From assembly GCF_020023385.1 (NCBI RefSeq), contig NZ_JAIQCL010000003.1:246972-310971 (forward strand): a stretch of 64,000 bases of DNA, written 5' to 3'. Under the pieces are notes generated by a model. It ran no database searches and was not told where the DNA came from. It was given only the letters and a program-made list of their open reading frames with translations. A program made the position numbers and the translations under genes. This DNA is from Planococcus circulans (GTDB lineage: Bacteria > Bacillota > Bacilli > Bacillales_A > Planococcaceae). The stretch's first letter is position 1. The number at the start of each line of letters is the position of its first letter. This document shows, in pieces, positions 7,539-16,580 of the stretch.

Positions 7539-9941
7539 CTAAACCAATTTTATAGAAGGCAGCCCGTTCGCAAGAAGAGCTGAAATTTTTTCGGCAGTGA
7601 GCGGTCTGCTGAAGAAGTAGCCCTGGATTTCATCACAGTTCATCTCTTTCAGCAATGCCAATTGTTCACCGGTTTCTACACCTTCTGCGATGACCGACAT
7701 GTCGAGGCGGTGGGCGATGAAAATCATGGCTTCGACAAGTGCTTTGTCGTGAGGGTTGGTGGCCATGTCCTGAACGAACGGCTGGGCGATTTTCAGGTTA
7801 TTGAGCGGGAACCGTTTCAGGTAATTCAGCGACGAATAGCCGGTGCCGAAATCATCAATGGCAATCCGAACACCCAATTTCCTCAGGGCCAGCATCCGGG
7901 AAATTGCCTTTTCGGCGTCATCGACGGCGACGCCTTCAGTAATTTCCAGCTCCAAAGAAGCAGCTGGAAAACCGGTCTTTTCAAGAGCCAGCCGCACCGT
8001 GTCCATCAAATCTTCGTGAAGAAATTGGAGAGGAGACAAATTCACAGCAAGCTTCAACTGGGAATAACCCGTATCATGCCATTTCTTCGCCTGCTTACAG
8101 GCGGTATAAAGGACCCACTCACCGATGGGAAGAATCAGCCGGGTTTCTTCCGCCAGCGGAATGAACTCTCCGGGAGAAATGATTTTTCCGTTTGCATTCT
8201 GCCAGCGGACCAAGGCTTCCATCCCAATGATTTCACCGGTTGCGGCCTGGATCTGCGGCTGGTAATGCAGGATGAATTCTTCATTGGCAAGGGCGCGGCG
8301 CAGATCGTTTTCAAGTGCGATTTTTCGGGAGGCAGTGACGGCCATGTCGTCCGAAAAGAACTGGTAATTATTTTTCCCTTTTTCTTTTGCGTTGTACATG
8401 GCACTGTCTGCATGCTTCAGCAGTTCATCTGTCGTCTCCCCGTCTTTGGGATAGACCGCGATGCCGATGCTCATCGAGATATGCAGCTCCTGACCGTTGA
8501 TGACCAGGGGGGCTGCAAGTGCAGACTGCAGCCTGAGGATCATCGGCGCAATGTCCGTTTCAGCTTGGATATTGTTCAAAATCAAAGTGAACTCATCCCC
8601 GCCCTGCCGTGAAACAGTATCGTTTGAGCGTAGGTTGCCTCTGATTTTTTGGGAAAATCCCTGCAGCAATAAATCCCCGAACTCATGGCCGAACGTATCG
8701 TTGATGTTTTTGAAGCGATCCAAATCGATGAAGACGACAGCAACTTTCCGTGAATTCAGTCTGGCCGCCGATATCGCGGCTTCAAGTTTTTCCAGAAACA
8801 ACCTTCTGTTCGGCAATCCGCTCAGCACATCGTGATAGGCCATGTGCTTCATCTGCCGTACGGCTTTTTTCAATTGTTCGTTCTTGGAAGTGACCTCGAC
8901 CGTTCGTTGTTCGATTTTCTCCTCAAGTACAGAAGTCAGTTCATGGTAGCGAGCCAATAACTTCCGGTTGTCCTGCAGCGTGAAGACCTGTCTGGTGATG
9001 ATCAAAATGACCGACACGCCAGCTCCGGCAATCAAGCCGTTCATATCATTCTTTTGCTCGAAAATCATGACGATGAACAGCAGCACCATGCTGAAATAAG
9101 GAAGCAGCATGCGCAGGGAAATCCGGCCATCGGTAGGGGCGGAAGCTGTGGTTGGAATAGCTTCATTTTTGGGTTCCAGGGCATACAGGCCGGCAAGCGC
9201 CGTGATCAGCAGTCCGAGGGACCATAAGGGATCATAGAGCGTGCCTGCATTATAGCTGCCCGCAATCATCGCAAGAAGATAAGCGGTATCCGCAAAAACC
9301 TGGACAATCAAACCTGCAATGATCAGTGCCAGTACGCGGCTCTGAAAAAAGTAGGTGGAGCCGATATAGAAGCTGACAGCAGCAAACAGCAAGAGTAAAT
9401 CTCCAATCGGATACCCAACTGAGGCCGCAAGCAGCAGGGGAGATGCAGAACCTGACGAGAACAGGGGCTGGATCAGATAATGCCAGCTAAGGCCCGTAAA
9501 TACAGCAACGATAATGCCCATATCAAACAGAAACTTGATTTGATGGGCATTTTCTTTTTTCTGCCAGAGCTGATAAACGAAGGCAATTAGATAGAAAAGG
9601 ATTTGAAGTAAGTAAAACAGGTCTGTCCATCCCATATAGGGCGCATCTGCACGGGCAATACTGTGGCTGTAGAACCAGATTCCCTGAGCGATTACATAGC
9701 TGAAACACCCTAGCGAACAGAGCAGCCAGAAATAACGGTCGGGGTTATGGATTTTTAAATACACAATGAACAGAGCGATTCCGGCAACGAGAGGAGCCAG
9801 CCAGGAAATAAGGATGATCCCCAGCAGATGAATATAGTCATTGCTCTCATTGAACAAAGTCCAGGCATAGTAGATGGAGATATGGAAGAAGATATAAACA
9901 GCAAACAATTTTTTTATATTCGAAAGAGTGATGGATTCCAC
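7539..9941 (-). CDS. membrane GGDEF-EAL cyclic-di-GMP protein
   Basis: 800-residue protein. Residues 1 to about 320 hold roughly nine or ten hydrophobic membrane spans. A short coiled-coil (about 325-365) leads into a GGDEF domain with an intact GGDEF motif at 447-451. An EAL domain follows with EALVRW near 576 and the conserved DDFGTGYSS and EGVET segments. Both active-site motifs look intact, so it may make or degrade cyclic di-GMP, or use one domain as a sensor. The annotated start is a GTG that GAGGTG overlaps, so the real start is uncertain. It is monocistronic. Confidence 0.9.
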   Translation of the reverse strand: MESITLSNIKKLFAVYIFFHISIYYAWTLFNESNDYIHLLGIILISWLAPLVAGIALFIVYLKIHNPDRYFWLLCSLGCFSYVIAQGIWFYSHSIARADAPYMGWTDLFYLLQILFYLIAFVYQLWQKKENAHQIKFLFDMGIIVAVFTGLSWHYLIQPLFSSGSASPLLLAASVGYPIGDLLLLFAAVSFYIGSTYFFQSRVLALIIAGLIVQVFADTAYLLAMIAGSYNAGTLYDPLWSLGLLITALAGLYALEPKNEAIPTTASAPTDGRISLRMLLPYFSMVLLFIVMIFEQKNDMNGLIAGAGVSVILIITRQVFTLQDNRKLLARYHELTSVLEEKIEQRTVEVTSKNEQLKKAVRQMKHMAYHDVLSGLPNRRLFLEKLEAAISAARLNSRKVAVVFIDLDRFKNINDTFGHEFGDLLLQGFSQKIRGNLRSNDTVSRQGGDEFTLILNNIQAETDIAPMILRLQSALAAPLVINGQELHISMSIGIAVYPKDGETTDELLKHADSAMYNAKEKGKNNYQFFSDDMAVTASRKIALENDLRRALANEEFILHYQPQIQAATGEIIGMEALVRWQNANGKIISPGEFIPLAEETRLILPIGEWVLYTACKQAKKWHDTGYSQLKLAVNLSPLQFLHEDLMDTVRLALEKTGFPAASLELEITEGVAVDDAEKAISRMLALRKLGVRIAIDDFGTGYSSLNYLKRFPLNNLKIAQPFVQDMATNPHDKALVEAMIFIAHRLDMSVIAEGVETGEQLALLKEMNCDEIQGYFFSRPLTAEKISALLANGLPSIKLV

Positions 9942-10154
9942 CTCGTTTAAAATAGAAAATATTTACATAAAAAATTCTGAATTTAAAGAATTTGTTGTTA
10001 TTTATTTTATTATAAAGAAGTTGGGGAAGAAAAGAAATAGGTATATTACAGATAATAACAATTTAGTGGAAACTAATAACCAATATTTTAAAAATAAATA
10101 GTCGAATAGCCTATGAGGGTCTCGCTTTTTAAATTAGTTAGAGTAAGGAAAAAG

Positions 10155-10189
10155 AAAGAACTGACTCCTAAATAAGGTTTCAGTTCTTT
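10155..10189 (-). terminator. hairpin, possible minus-strand terminator
   Basis: Ten-base arms AAAGAACTGA and TCAGTTCTTT with a 15-base loop. On the minus strand the stem is followed by CTTTTTCC. It could have ended the decayed minus-strand frame at 10395-10550. Confidence 0.4.
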
Positions 10190-10394
10190 AACGTTATGGT
10201 TTATTTAGTTTAAAGTAGTGTTCCAGATGGAGCAGGTGGAGCTGACATCATCAGTTTTATCGCTATCAGTCAGTTGGCCATGGCGGATTAAGGTATATAG
10301 AAGATAGATAAGCAACTATTGCTGCTTTTCCCTTAGTGTAAAAAAGTCGATACTTTATACCGGTGCCCTCAAAATCTCAATCTCAGTTTTGATC

Positions 10395-10550
10395 TCCGGT
10401 CAGCCGGATTTCTTGAGATAGCCAACAGTCATAGCTGGATAATCCTCTCGATCTTTTCTAAAGCTTTACTTCTTGCTCGTTGGTTTATGAAGCGCATCTC
10501 TTCTATAGAAGAAGTATTTTCAAAGACCCACAGCTTTCACCACAATTTGA
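10395..10550 (-). pseudogene. possible decayed protein-coding fragment
   Basis: On the minus strand one frame reads VFENTSSIEEMRFINQRARS followed by KALEKIERIIQL, a stop, then a further open stretch LLAISRNPADRRSK before another stop. The amphipathic, charged composition looks protein-like, but there is no start and there are several stops. I cannot name the family; a mobile-element remnant is one possibility. Confidence 0.25.
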
Positions 10551-10587
10551 AGTTTAACTAGTAAAGTAAGAAAATTTAAATACTTTG

Positions 10588-10616
10588 TTGACAGTCAATC
10601 TATATTGTCTTACAAT
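10588..10616 (+). promoter_or_regulatory. tctBAC promoter with GntR/FCD operator
   Basis: TTGACA (10588-10593) and TACAAT (10611-10616) are 17 bases apart. The inverted repeat ATTGTCTTACAAT (10604-10616) covers the -10 element. It fits TNGTNNNACNA, the core bound by FadR-type GntR regulators. The identical 13 bases occur in the kdgD promoter at 16528-16540. Confidence 0.8.
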
Positions 10617-10672
10617 AAAATATATTAACAATCAGAATATTTTAAATCTACAGTATGTTGAGGGGGAACAGT

Positions 10673-11173
10673 ATGGTGGCAAAGTACGAAGATGTCTTTT
10701 CCGGTATTTTTCTTTTGATTGTAAGCGTTATCATGTTTTTTACTGCTTACAGTTTTGAAGCTTTAACTACGAGTCTTGTCGGGCCGGCCTTTATGCCTCA
10801 AATCATTGCGATAGTAATGGCCATTTTCAGCGTCGTCATCGCTGTGGGTGGGTTCAGAAAAAGTAAAGTCATTCCTGAAGAGAAAAACTCGCCAGAGCAA
10901 CATAAAGAAGAATTGATTGTAACTGAAAAAAGAAGCTACAAACCTGTGCTGATAAGTTTAGGATTGATGATTGGCTACGTAATACTGTTGCCTTATATCG
11001 GTTTCTTGATTATGACAGTCATCTACATTTTCTTGCAGATGTTGATATTAAGTCACATCACTCATCGGAAGATTTGGCTCTTCCTTCTAATCTCCATTGT
11101 TACATCTGCAACAATCTATTACCTTTTCCGCAATGTATTTTACGTCATGCTTCCAACTGGAATCATTGGCTAA
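10673..11173 (+). CDS. tctB: tripartite tricarboxylate transporter small subunit TctB
   Basis: 166-residue membrane protein of the TctB family with about four spans: two near the N-terminus, a charged loop around residues 65-95, and two in the C-terminal half. With TctA and the binding protein TctC it forms a secondary carboxylate importer. The ATG at 10673 follows AGGGGG by six bases; an earlier in-frame ATG at 10655 lacks a site. It is first in a B-A-C gene order, whereas C-B-A is more usual. Context suggests aldarates (glucarate or galactarate) as the cargo. Confidence 0.88.
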   Translation: MVAKYEDVFSGIFLLIVSVIMFFTAYSFEALTTSLVGPAFMPQIIAIVMAIFSVVIAVGGFRKSKVIPEEKNSPEQHKEELIVTEKRSYKPVLISLGLMIGYVILLPYIGFLIMTVIYIFLQMLILSHITHRKIWLFLLISIVTSATIYYLFRNVFYVMLPTGIIG

Positions 11174-11185
11174 GGAGGATAAACT

Positions 11186-12685
11186 ATGTTCGATATGCTA
11201 TTTGCGGGCTTCGGGTCCGTTATGACATTGCAAATTATCATGCTGATTGCAGCTGGTGTGGCTTTGGGACTTGTGTTCGGGTCCATACCCGGCCTGACTG
11301 CCACGATGGCCGTCGCCATCTGCCTGCCCATTACATACGGTATGGATCCAATCGCAGGAATGTCCCTCTTAATGGGCTTATACATCGGTGGCGTTTCGGG
11401 TGGGCTAATCCCGGCTATTCTATTGAAGCTGCCAGGCACTCCCTCTTCAATCGCCACAACCTTTGATGGGTATCCAATGGCACAAAATGGCGAAGCAGGA
11501 AAAGCGTTCAATTATGCCATCGTTTCTTCTTTCTTAGGTGGGCTTCTCAGTATTATCGTCCTGATTATGATAGCACCTCCATTAGGGAGAGTGGCTTTGC
11601 AATTTGGACCGTTTGAATTTTTTGCTATTGTTATTTTTTCCTTGACCTTGATTGCCAGTCTTTCTGGAGATTCTCTGCCGAAAGGAATTATGGCTGGATT
11701 GCTTGGAATTTCTTTTGCCATGGTGGGGGCGGCTCCCATTGATGCATTTCCGCGCTTTACATATGGTTTCACCGATATGAACGCTGGATTTAACTTGCTT
11801 CCTGTTTTAATCGGATTGTTCGCCTTATCGGAAATTTTTATATCGGCTGAAAAGAAAGTAAAAAAAGGCTTGAATGCAAAACTTTCTAAAGTGAATTACA
11901 AAGTGAGCATAAAAGAATACGTGGCTCAAGGGTGGAACTTTTTACGGTCAAGTCTCATTGGACTGGGGATCGGGATTTTGCCGGGCATTGGTGGAGGTAC
12001 TTCAAACATCATTTCCTATGTCGCGGCGAAAAGTTCTTCGAAGAAGCCTGAAGAGTTTGGGAAAGGAAATCCAGCCGGTGTTGTGGCGTCTGAGGCTTCC
12101 AACAATGCTGCAGTAGGTGGAGCGCTTGTTCCGCTTATCTCTCTAGGGATTCCTGGCGATACAGTAACAGCTATGCTCTTGGGTGGCTTGGTGTTGCACG
12201 GCTTGCAACCGGGGCCGTTGCTTATGCAAAACAGTGGTGATGTGGTGTACGGAATTTTTGCAGCACTTCTAATTGCGAACGTCTTCATGATTCTTTTCCT
12301 ATTTATGGGGATGAAAGGCTTCATCCGTTTGTTGAGTATTCCACAGCATATCCTATACCCGATCATTCTCGCGCTTTGTGTAGTAGGAGCTTTCGGTGTC
12401 AACAATAGATTGTTTGATGTAGGTGCTTTGTTGTTCTTCGGAGTTTTAGGCTATTTAATGATCAAATTTGGTTTTCCTTTAACGCCGCTTGTTCTTGGCT
12501 TTATCTTAGGGCCATTGCTGGAGACGAATTTACGCAGAGGATTAATGCTTTCACAAGGTGATTTCATGCCATTCTTGACTTCACCCATTGCAGCAGCGTT
12601 CCTGTTGGTTGCAGCAGCTTCAGTAGTCTTCGCAATTTACAGTAATCACAAGAAGAAGAAAGGCACCAGTGTTTTAAACGTTTAA
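11186..12685 (+). CDS. tctA: tripartite tricarboxylate transporter permease TctA
   Basis: 499-residue polytopic permease with about 11-12 spans, typical length for TctA. Recognisable blocks are GSIPGLTATMAVA near residue 32, GGVSGGLIPAILLKLPGTP near residue 72 and LGIGILPGIGGGTSN near residue 258, which form the inverted-repeat substrate pathway. GGAGG lies seven bases before the ATG and 12 bases separate it from tctB. It should import the dicarboxylate captured by TctC using the cation gradient. Confidence 0.96.
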   Translation: MFDMLFAGFGSVMTLQIIMLIAAGVALGLVFGSIPGLTATMAVAICLPITYGMDPIAGMSLLMGLYIGGVSGGLIPAILLKLPGTPSSIATTFDGYPMAQNGEAGKAFNYAIVSSFLGGLLSIIVLIMIAPPLGRVALQFGPFEFFAIVIFSLTLIASLSGDSLPKGIMAGLLGISFAMVGAAPIDAFPRFTYGFTDMNAGFNLLPVLIGLFALSEIFISAEKKVKKGLNAKLSKVNYKVSIKEYVAQGWNFLRSSLIGLGIGILPGIGGGTSNIISYVAAKSSSKKPEEFGKGNPAGVVASEASNNAAVGGALVPLISLGIPGDTVTAMLLGGLVLHGLQPGPLLMQNSGDVVYGIFAALLIANVFMILFLFMGMKGFIRLLSIPQHILYPIILALCVVGAFGVNNRLFDVGALLFFGVLGYLMIKFGFPLTPLVLGFILGPLLETNLRRGLMLSQGDFMPFLTSPIAAAFLLVAAASVVFAIYSNHKKKKGTSVLNV

Positions 12686-12753
12686 GTACATTACCAATGA
12701 TGTCGTTTTTAATGGGCTCAGACCCGTTGAAATAAAAAAAAGGGGGAAGTTAG

Positions 12754-13755
12754 ATGAAGAGTGTATTAAAGAAGACTTTGTTCGGTTCGGTTCTGGCAAC
12801 ATCGATTTTATTCCTGGGGGCTTGTGGTGGGGATGGAGCAAGCGAAGACGCGAATGCAGGCAACGATCCTGCTGCAGATTATCCATCAGGGCCGATTACA
12901 GTTGTTGTCCCGGCTGGAGCAGGCGGCGATACGGATTTAAATACACGGATCATGGCTAAATATTTGGAAAAAGAACTTGATACAAATATTGTAGTATCGA
13001 ATGTCACCGGTTCAGGTGGAGCAACAGGAACACAAACAGTTTTGGATGCGAAGCCTGACGGACAAACGGTTCTTGCGTTCCATAACTCTATGCTATTGAA
13101 TAATGTTTTTGGATTGACCGATTACACATATGATGAATTTAAAATGGCGGGTGTGGGAGTATTGGACCAATCTAACACGTTTCTTACGTCTCCAGATTCT
13201 AAATTCCAAGACATTCCTTCTTTGATTGAATATGCAAAGGCTAATCCTGGAGAAGTGACGATGGCGACTGAGATCGGTTCCATGACTTATATTCAGACAC
13301 TTCAATTTCAGGAACAGACCGGTGTTGAATTTAATATCGTAGACATCGGTGGAGCAGCCGATAAAATTGCAGCTCTTCTTGGAGGGCGTGTGGACATTGT
13401 GCCAACTTCACTTGGTTTAGTAAGCGGATATATCGAATCCGGGGATATGGTTCCACTGGGAGTTATGGCAGAAGAACGCCTTGAAGGAGCTCCTGATGTT
13501 CCAACGTTCAAAGAGGAAGGCGTTGATATCGTCATCGACAAAATCTTCTATTGGGGCTTCGATCCGGAAACTCCGGATGCATATGTAGAGAAATTCTCTA
13601 ATGCTATGGAAAATGTCGTGGCGAATGAAGAGTATCAACAGGAAATCGAAGATTCTTGGTTGTCGCCTACTTTCTTGGACCAAGAGGCAACAAATGCAAA
13701 ATTAGAAGAAATCAATGCCAGCTATCAAGAGGCTTATGACAACTCGGAACAATAA
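12754..13755 (+). CDS. tctC: tripartite tricarboxylate transporter binding lipoprotein TctC
   Basis: 333-residue solute-binding protein. The N-terminus is a lipoprotein signal with lipobox LGAC and Cys24, so the mature protein is anchored outside the membrane. The TctC/Bug fold is shown by PSGPITVVVPAGAGGDTDLNTR near residue 45, and by later GGAADKIAALLGGRVD and YWGF segments. GGGGGAAG precedes the ATG. It is the third gene of the transporter unit; the enzymes that follow indicate that it binds an aldaric or hexuronic acid. Confidence 0.95.
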   Translation: MKSVLKKTLFGSVLATSILFLGACGGDGASEDANAGNDPAADYPSGPITVVVPAGAGGDTDLNTRIMAKYLEKELDTNIVVSNVTGSGGATGTQTVLDAKPDGQTVLAFHNSMLLNNVFGLTDYTYDEFKMAGVGVLDQSNTFLTSPDSKFQDIPSLIEYAKANPGEVTMATEIGSMTYIQTLQFQEQTGVEFNIVDIGGAADKIAALLGGRVDIVPTSLGLVSGYIESGDMVPLGVMAEERLEGAPDVPTFKEEGVDIVIDKIFYWGFDPETPDAYVEKFSNAMENVVANEEYQQEIEDSWLSPTFLDQEATNAKLEEINASYQEAYDNSEQ

Positions 13756-13801
13756 ATAATTCAATAATGGAACATTGATAAGCTTGGAAATTAACAAATA
13801 G

Positions 13802-13859
13802 TGGCAGCAACTTTGAGAACTATTCGTGCATAACTGGATGCTTCCAAGAGTTGCTGCCA
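13802..13859 (+). repeat. inverted repeat between tctC and uxuA
   Basis: Perfect 11-base arms TGGCAGCAACT (13802-13812) and AGTTGCTGCCA (13849-13859) enclose 36 bases. There is no T-run. It may be an mRNA-processing or stabilising structure that uncouples transporter and enzyme expression. Confidence 0.5.
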
Positions 13860-13912
13860 TAAATTATTGGCTTAACAATAGTTAAAAAAATGCTGAAGAG
13901 GTGATTTTATAA

Positions 13913-14926
13913 ATGATGAAAGTTTCTGTAACAGTAAATACTACAGATTTAAGTGATATGGATTTGCAGCAAATGTCCCAACTTGGGGTGGATTGTGTTG
14001 ATTTTGGTGCTGGCGGCTCTTTTGCCGGTGTCAGTGAACAAGGATTTCCGGATCTGGATGAATTATTGAAACTGCAAAGGCGAATCCGATCATACGGAAT
14101 GGACATCAACAGAGTGACCTTGCCGAATATGACCGATGACTTTATGCTGAACCGCCCAGGAAGTGAGCGCGAGCTCGAAAACTCCGTTAATGCAGTAAAA
14201 GTATTTGGACAAGCGAAAATTGATATTGTCAGACAACGTTTTGAAGGCGATGTTTTTTACGGGCTTTCAAGAAACTATAAGGCAGTACAGCGCGGCGGTG
14301 CGATTTCCCGTGGCGAGAGCCTCGGATTGCTGAAAGAAAAGCAACCTACTCCTACATTGGAAGAATTGGAATCCTGGTGGGGCAACGTTCAGACAGCTTA
14401 TAAGGAATTAGTGCCGACTGCACAGGAAAATGGTGTGAAAATAGCCATGCACCCGTCAGATACCCCGCATCCTGATTCACCATTCGGCGGGATCGGGCTG
14501 CATCGTCTAATCGACGATTTTCCAAATAAGAACGTCGGATTGGTTTATTGTATCGGGACACGCGCGGAAGCAGGTGGTTCTTCATTGGTGCTGGATGAAA
14601 TCAATCATTTCGGCCGCAAGGGCAGAATTTTCCTGGTCCACTTCCGGAATGTCAGAGGCAGTTTGCCGACTGCTGGGGCCTTTGAAGAAGCCTTGTTGGA
14701 TGACGGTGATATGAACATGTTCAAACTATTGCTGGAATTGAAGAAAGTGGGCTATGACGGCTGCATCAATCCTGACCATGTCCCGACAATGGCAGGAGAT
14801 CAGCCGGATCTGGACACACGCTGGCAATATTCAAATATTGGTTGGAAGAAATCCAGTCTTGGGTTTGCATATTCTGTCGGCTATATCAAAGCTTTGTTTG
14901 CGGCCATGACAGAGTTTGAAGGCTAA
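13913..14926 (+). CDS. uxuA: mannonate dehydratase family protein (UxuA-like)
   Basis: 337-residue TIM-barrel protein of the UxuA family, which dehydrates D-mannonate to 2-keto-3-deoxygluconate using a divalent metal. Supporting blocks are AMHPSDTPHP near residue 180, YCIGTRAE near residue 210, VHFRNVRG near residue 244 and INPDHVPTMAGD near residue 285, carrying the His/Asp/Cys metal ligands. It lies between an aldarate-type transporter and galactarate dehydratase instead of beside uxaC (at 45 kb). It may serve the hexuronate route or act on another sugar acid. Confidence 0.82.
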   Translation: MMKVSVTVNTTDLSDMDLQQMSQLGVDCVDFGAGGSFAGVSEQGFPDLDELLKLQRRIRSYGMDINRVTLPNMTDDFMLNRPGSERELENSVNAVKVFGQAKIDIVRQRFEGDVFYGLSRNYKAVQRGGAISRGESLGLLKEKQPTPTLEELESWWGNVQTAYKELVPTAQENGVKIAMHPSDTPHPDSPFGGIGLHRLIDDFPNKNVGLVYCIGTRAEAGGSSLVLDEINHFGRKGRIFLVHFRNVRGSLPTAGAFEEALLDDGDMNMFKLLLELKKVGYDGCINPDHVPTMAGDQPDLDTRWQYSNIGWKKSSLGFAYSVGYIKALFAAMTEFEG

Positions 14927-14964
14927 AAGAAATATAACTTTACATAAATTAGAGGAGTGAAAAC

Positions 14965-16497
14965 ATGGAACATGAATCGAATGCAGATATTCCCTTGTTC
15001 TTGAAGATGAACGCGCAGGATAATACGGCGATCATCGTCAATACGGGTGGATTAAAACAAGGAGTTCAGTTTTCATGTGGTCTGACTCTTATACAGCGAA
15101 TTCCACAGGGACATAAAGTTGCTTTGTCCGATATTCAACCAGGTGAAGAAATCATTCGCTACGGTGAAGTAATTGGCTATGCTGAAAAGTTGATCCAAAA
15201 AGGTAGTTGGGTGAAAGAGGCATTGGTGAATTTGCCGACGCCTCCGGAACTGGATTCTCTTCCATTTTCAACGAATCTAAAAGAAGTGAAGCCATTAGAA
15301 GAAACCTATACGTTCCTCGGCTACCGAAATTCAGATGGTACGGTCGGAACGAAAAACCTGCTTGGTATTACGACAAGCGTGCAATGCGTTGCAGGGGTTC
15401 TGGAATATGCAGTCAAAAAAATCAGGCAGGAATTATTGCCGCAGTTTCCCAATGTAGATGATGTTATCGCTTTGAACCATAATTATGGCTGCGGAGTGGC
15501 AATCAATGCACCAGATGCCGAAATACCGATCCGAACCATTGAAAATCTAGCGAAACATCCAAATTTTGGTGGAGAAGTGATGATCATCGGTCTGGGTTGC
15601 GAAAAATTGGTGCCTACGCGTTTAAACGATGGAAATGACGACGATAATATACTGTCCCTTCAGGATGAAGATGGCTTTGTCCAAATGATCGCTTCCATCG
15701 TTAAAATGGCGGAACAGCGCTTGAACCGATTAAACGAACGTCAAAGAGAAGTCTGCCCTGTTTCCGACTTGGTGGTCGGTGTTCAGTGTGGAGGAAGTGA
15801 TGCTTTTTCAGGAGTTACGGCTAATCCAGCATTGGGCTATGCCACAGATCTTTTAGTCAGAGCCGGTGCGACGGTGCTTTTCTCCGAGGTCACGGAAGTT
15901 CGGGATGCCATCCATCTATTAACTCCCCGCGCAGTAAACGAAGAAGTGGGAAAATCTTTAATAAGAGAAATGAAATGGTACGACGAGTATTTGAATAGAG
16001 GCCAAGTGGATCGCAGCGCAAATCCCTCCCCGGGCAATAAACGGGGAGGATTATCGAATGTTGTTGAAAAGTCGCTGGGATCCATTGTGAAATCTGGAAC
16101 TTTACCGATTGTCGATGTATTGAGTCCAGGTGAAAAGGTGAGAAAGAAAGGGTTGGTTTTCGCAGCTACGCCAGCAAGTGATTTTGTTTGTGGAACGCTT
16201 CAATTGGCTTCCGGAATACACTTGCAAGTATTCACAACCGGCAGAGGAACACCCTATAACTTGAGTATGGCACCAGTCCTCAAAGTGTCGACAAGAAACA
16301 CACTGCAGGAGCAATGGCATGATCTGATCGACATAAATGCTGGAAAGATTGCTACCGGAGAAGCTTCTATTGAAGAAGTGGGGTATGAAATTTTTAACGA
16401 CATTCTGGAAGTGAGCAGCGGATCCAAGCAAACCTGGGCTGATCAATGGGGAATCCATAACGATCTTGCCCTATTCAACCCTTCTCCCGTTACTTGA
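14965..16497 (+). CDS. garD: galactarate dehydratase (UxaA/GarD family)
   Basis: 510-residue two-part dehydratase. The N-terminal SAF domain spans about residues 10-80. The large domain has [13 protein letters not shown] near residue 115, LNHNYGCG near residue 170, GLGCEK near residue 210 and [13 protein letters not shown] near residue 270. The family contains altronate dehydratase UxaA and galactarate dehydratase GarD. GarD is preferred because of the length and the kdgD, semialdehyde dehydrogenase, gudD and GntR set that also surrounds garD (ycbH) in B. subtilis. The product would be 5-keto-4-deoxyglucarate, the substrate of the next gene. Altronate activity is not excluded. Confidence 0.85.
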   Translation: MEHESNADIPLFLKMNAQDNTAIIVNTGGLKQGVQFSCGLTLIQRIPQGHKVALSDIQPGEEIIRYGEVIGYAEKLIQKGSWVKEALVNLPTPPELDSLPFSTNLKEVKPLEETYTFLGYRNSDGTVGTKNLLGITTSVQCVAGVLEYAVKKIRQELLPQFPNVDDVIALNHNYGCGVAINAPDAEIPIRTIENLAKHPNFGGEVMIIGLGCEKLVPTRLNDGNDDDNILSLQDEDGFVQMIASIVKMAEQRLNRLNERQREVCPVSDLVVGVQCGGSDAFSGVTANPALGYATDLLVRAGATVLFSEVTEVRDAIHLLTPRAVNEEVGKSLIREMKWYDEYLNRGQVDRSANPSPGNKRGGLSNVVEKSLGSIVKSGTLPIVDVLSPGEKVRKKGLVFAATPASDFVCGTLQLASGIHLQVFTTGRGTPYNLSMAPVLKVSTRNTLQEQWHDLIDINAGKIATGEASIEEVGYEIFNDILEVSSGSKQTWADQWGIHNDLALFNPSPVT

Positions 16498-16511
16498 ATA
16501 AATTAATTGAA

Positions 16512-16540
16512 TTGACAGAACAATTTAATTGTCTTACAAT
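16512..16540 (+). promoter_or_regulatory. kdgD promoter with GntR/FCD operator
   Basis: TTGACA (16512-16517) and TACAAT (16535-16540) with a 17-base spacer. ATTGTCTTACAAT (16528-16540) is identical in sequence and in position over the -10 to the site before tctB. Confidence 0.82.
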
Positions 16541-16580
16541 ATTACTATTAAACAAAAAATAATTGAAGGTGGTAATTGAT

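Larger units (their letters stand above)
9942..10672. other. 731-base gap with no intact gene
   Basis: The part next to the GGDEF-EAL gene is AT-rich and probably holds its promoter (a minus-strand TATAAT lies near 10010). A hairpin sits at 10155-10189. From about 10395 to 10550 the minus strand carries a degraded reading frame. The last 90 bases hold the transporter promoter. No RNA gene is recognised. Confidence 0.6.

Noticed and set aside
10395-10550. Insertion sequence
   Set aside because: No terminal inverted repeats, target duplication or transposase motif could be seen; only a decayed frame is supported.
14965-16497. Altronate dehydratase (uxaA) as the primary call
   Set aside because: Length and context with kdgD, gucD, gudD and a GntR/FCD regulator favour galactarate dehydratase, although uxaA activity cannot be excluded.
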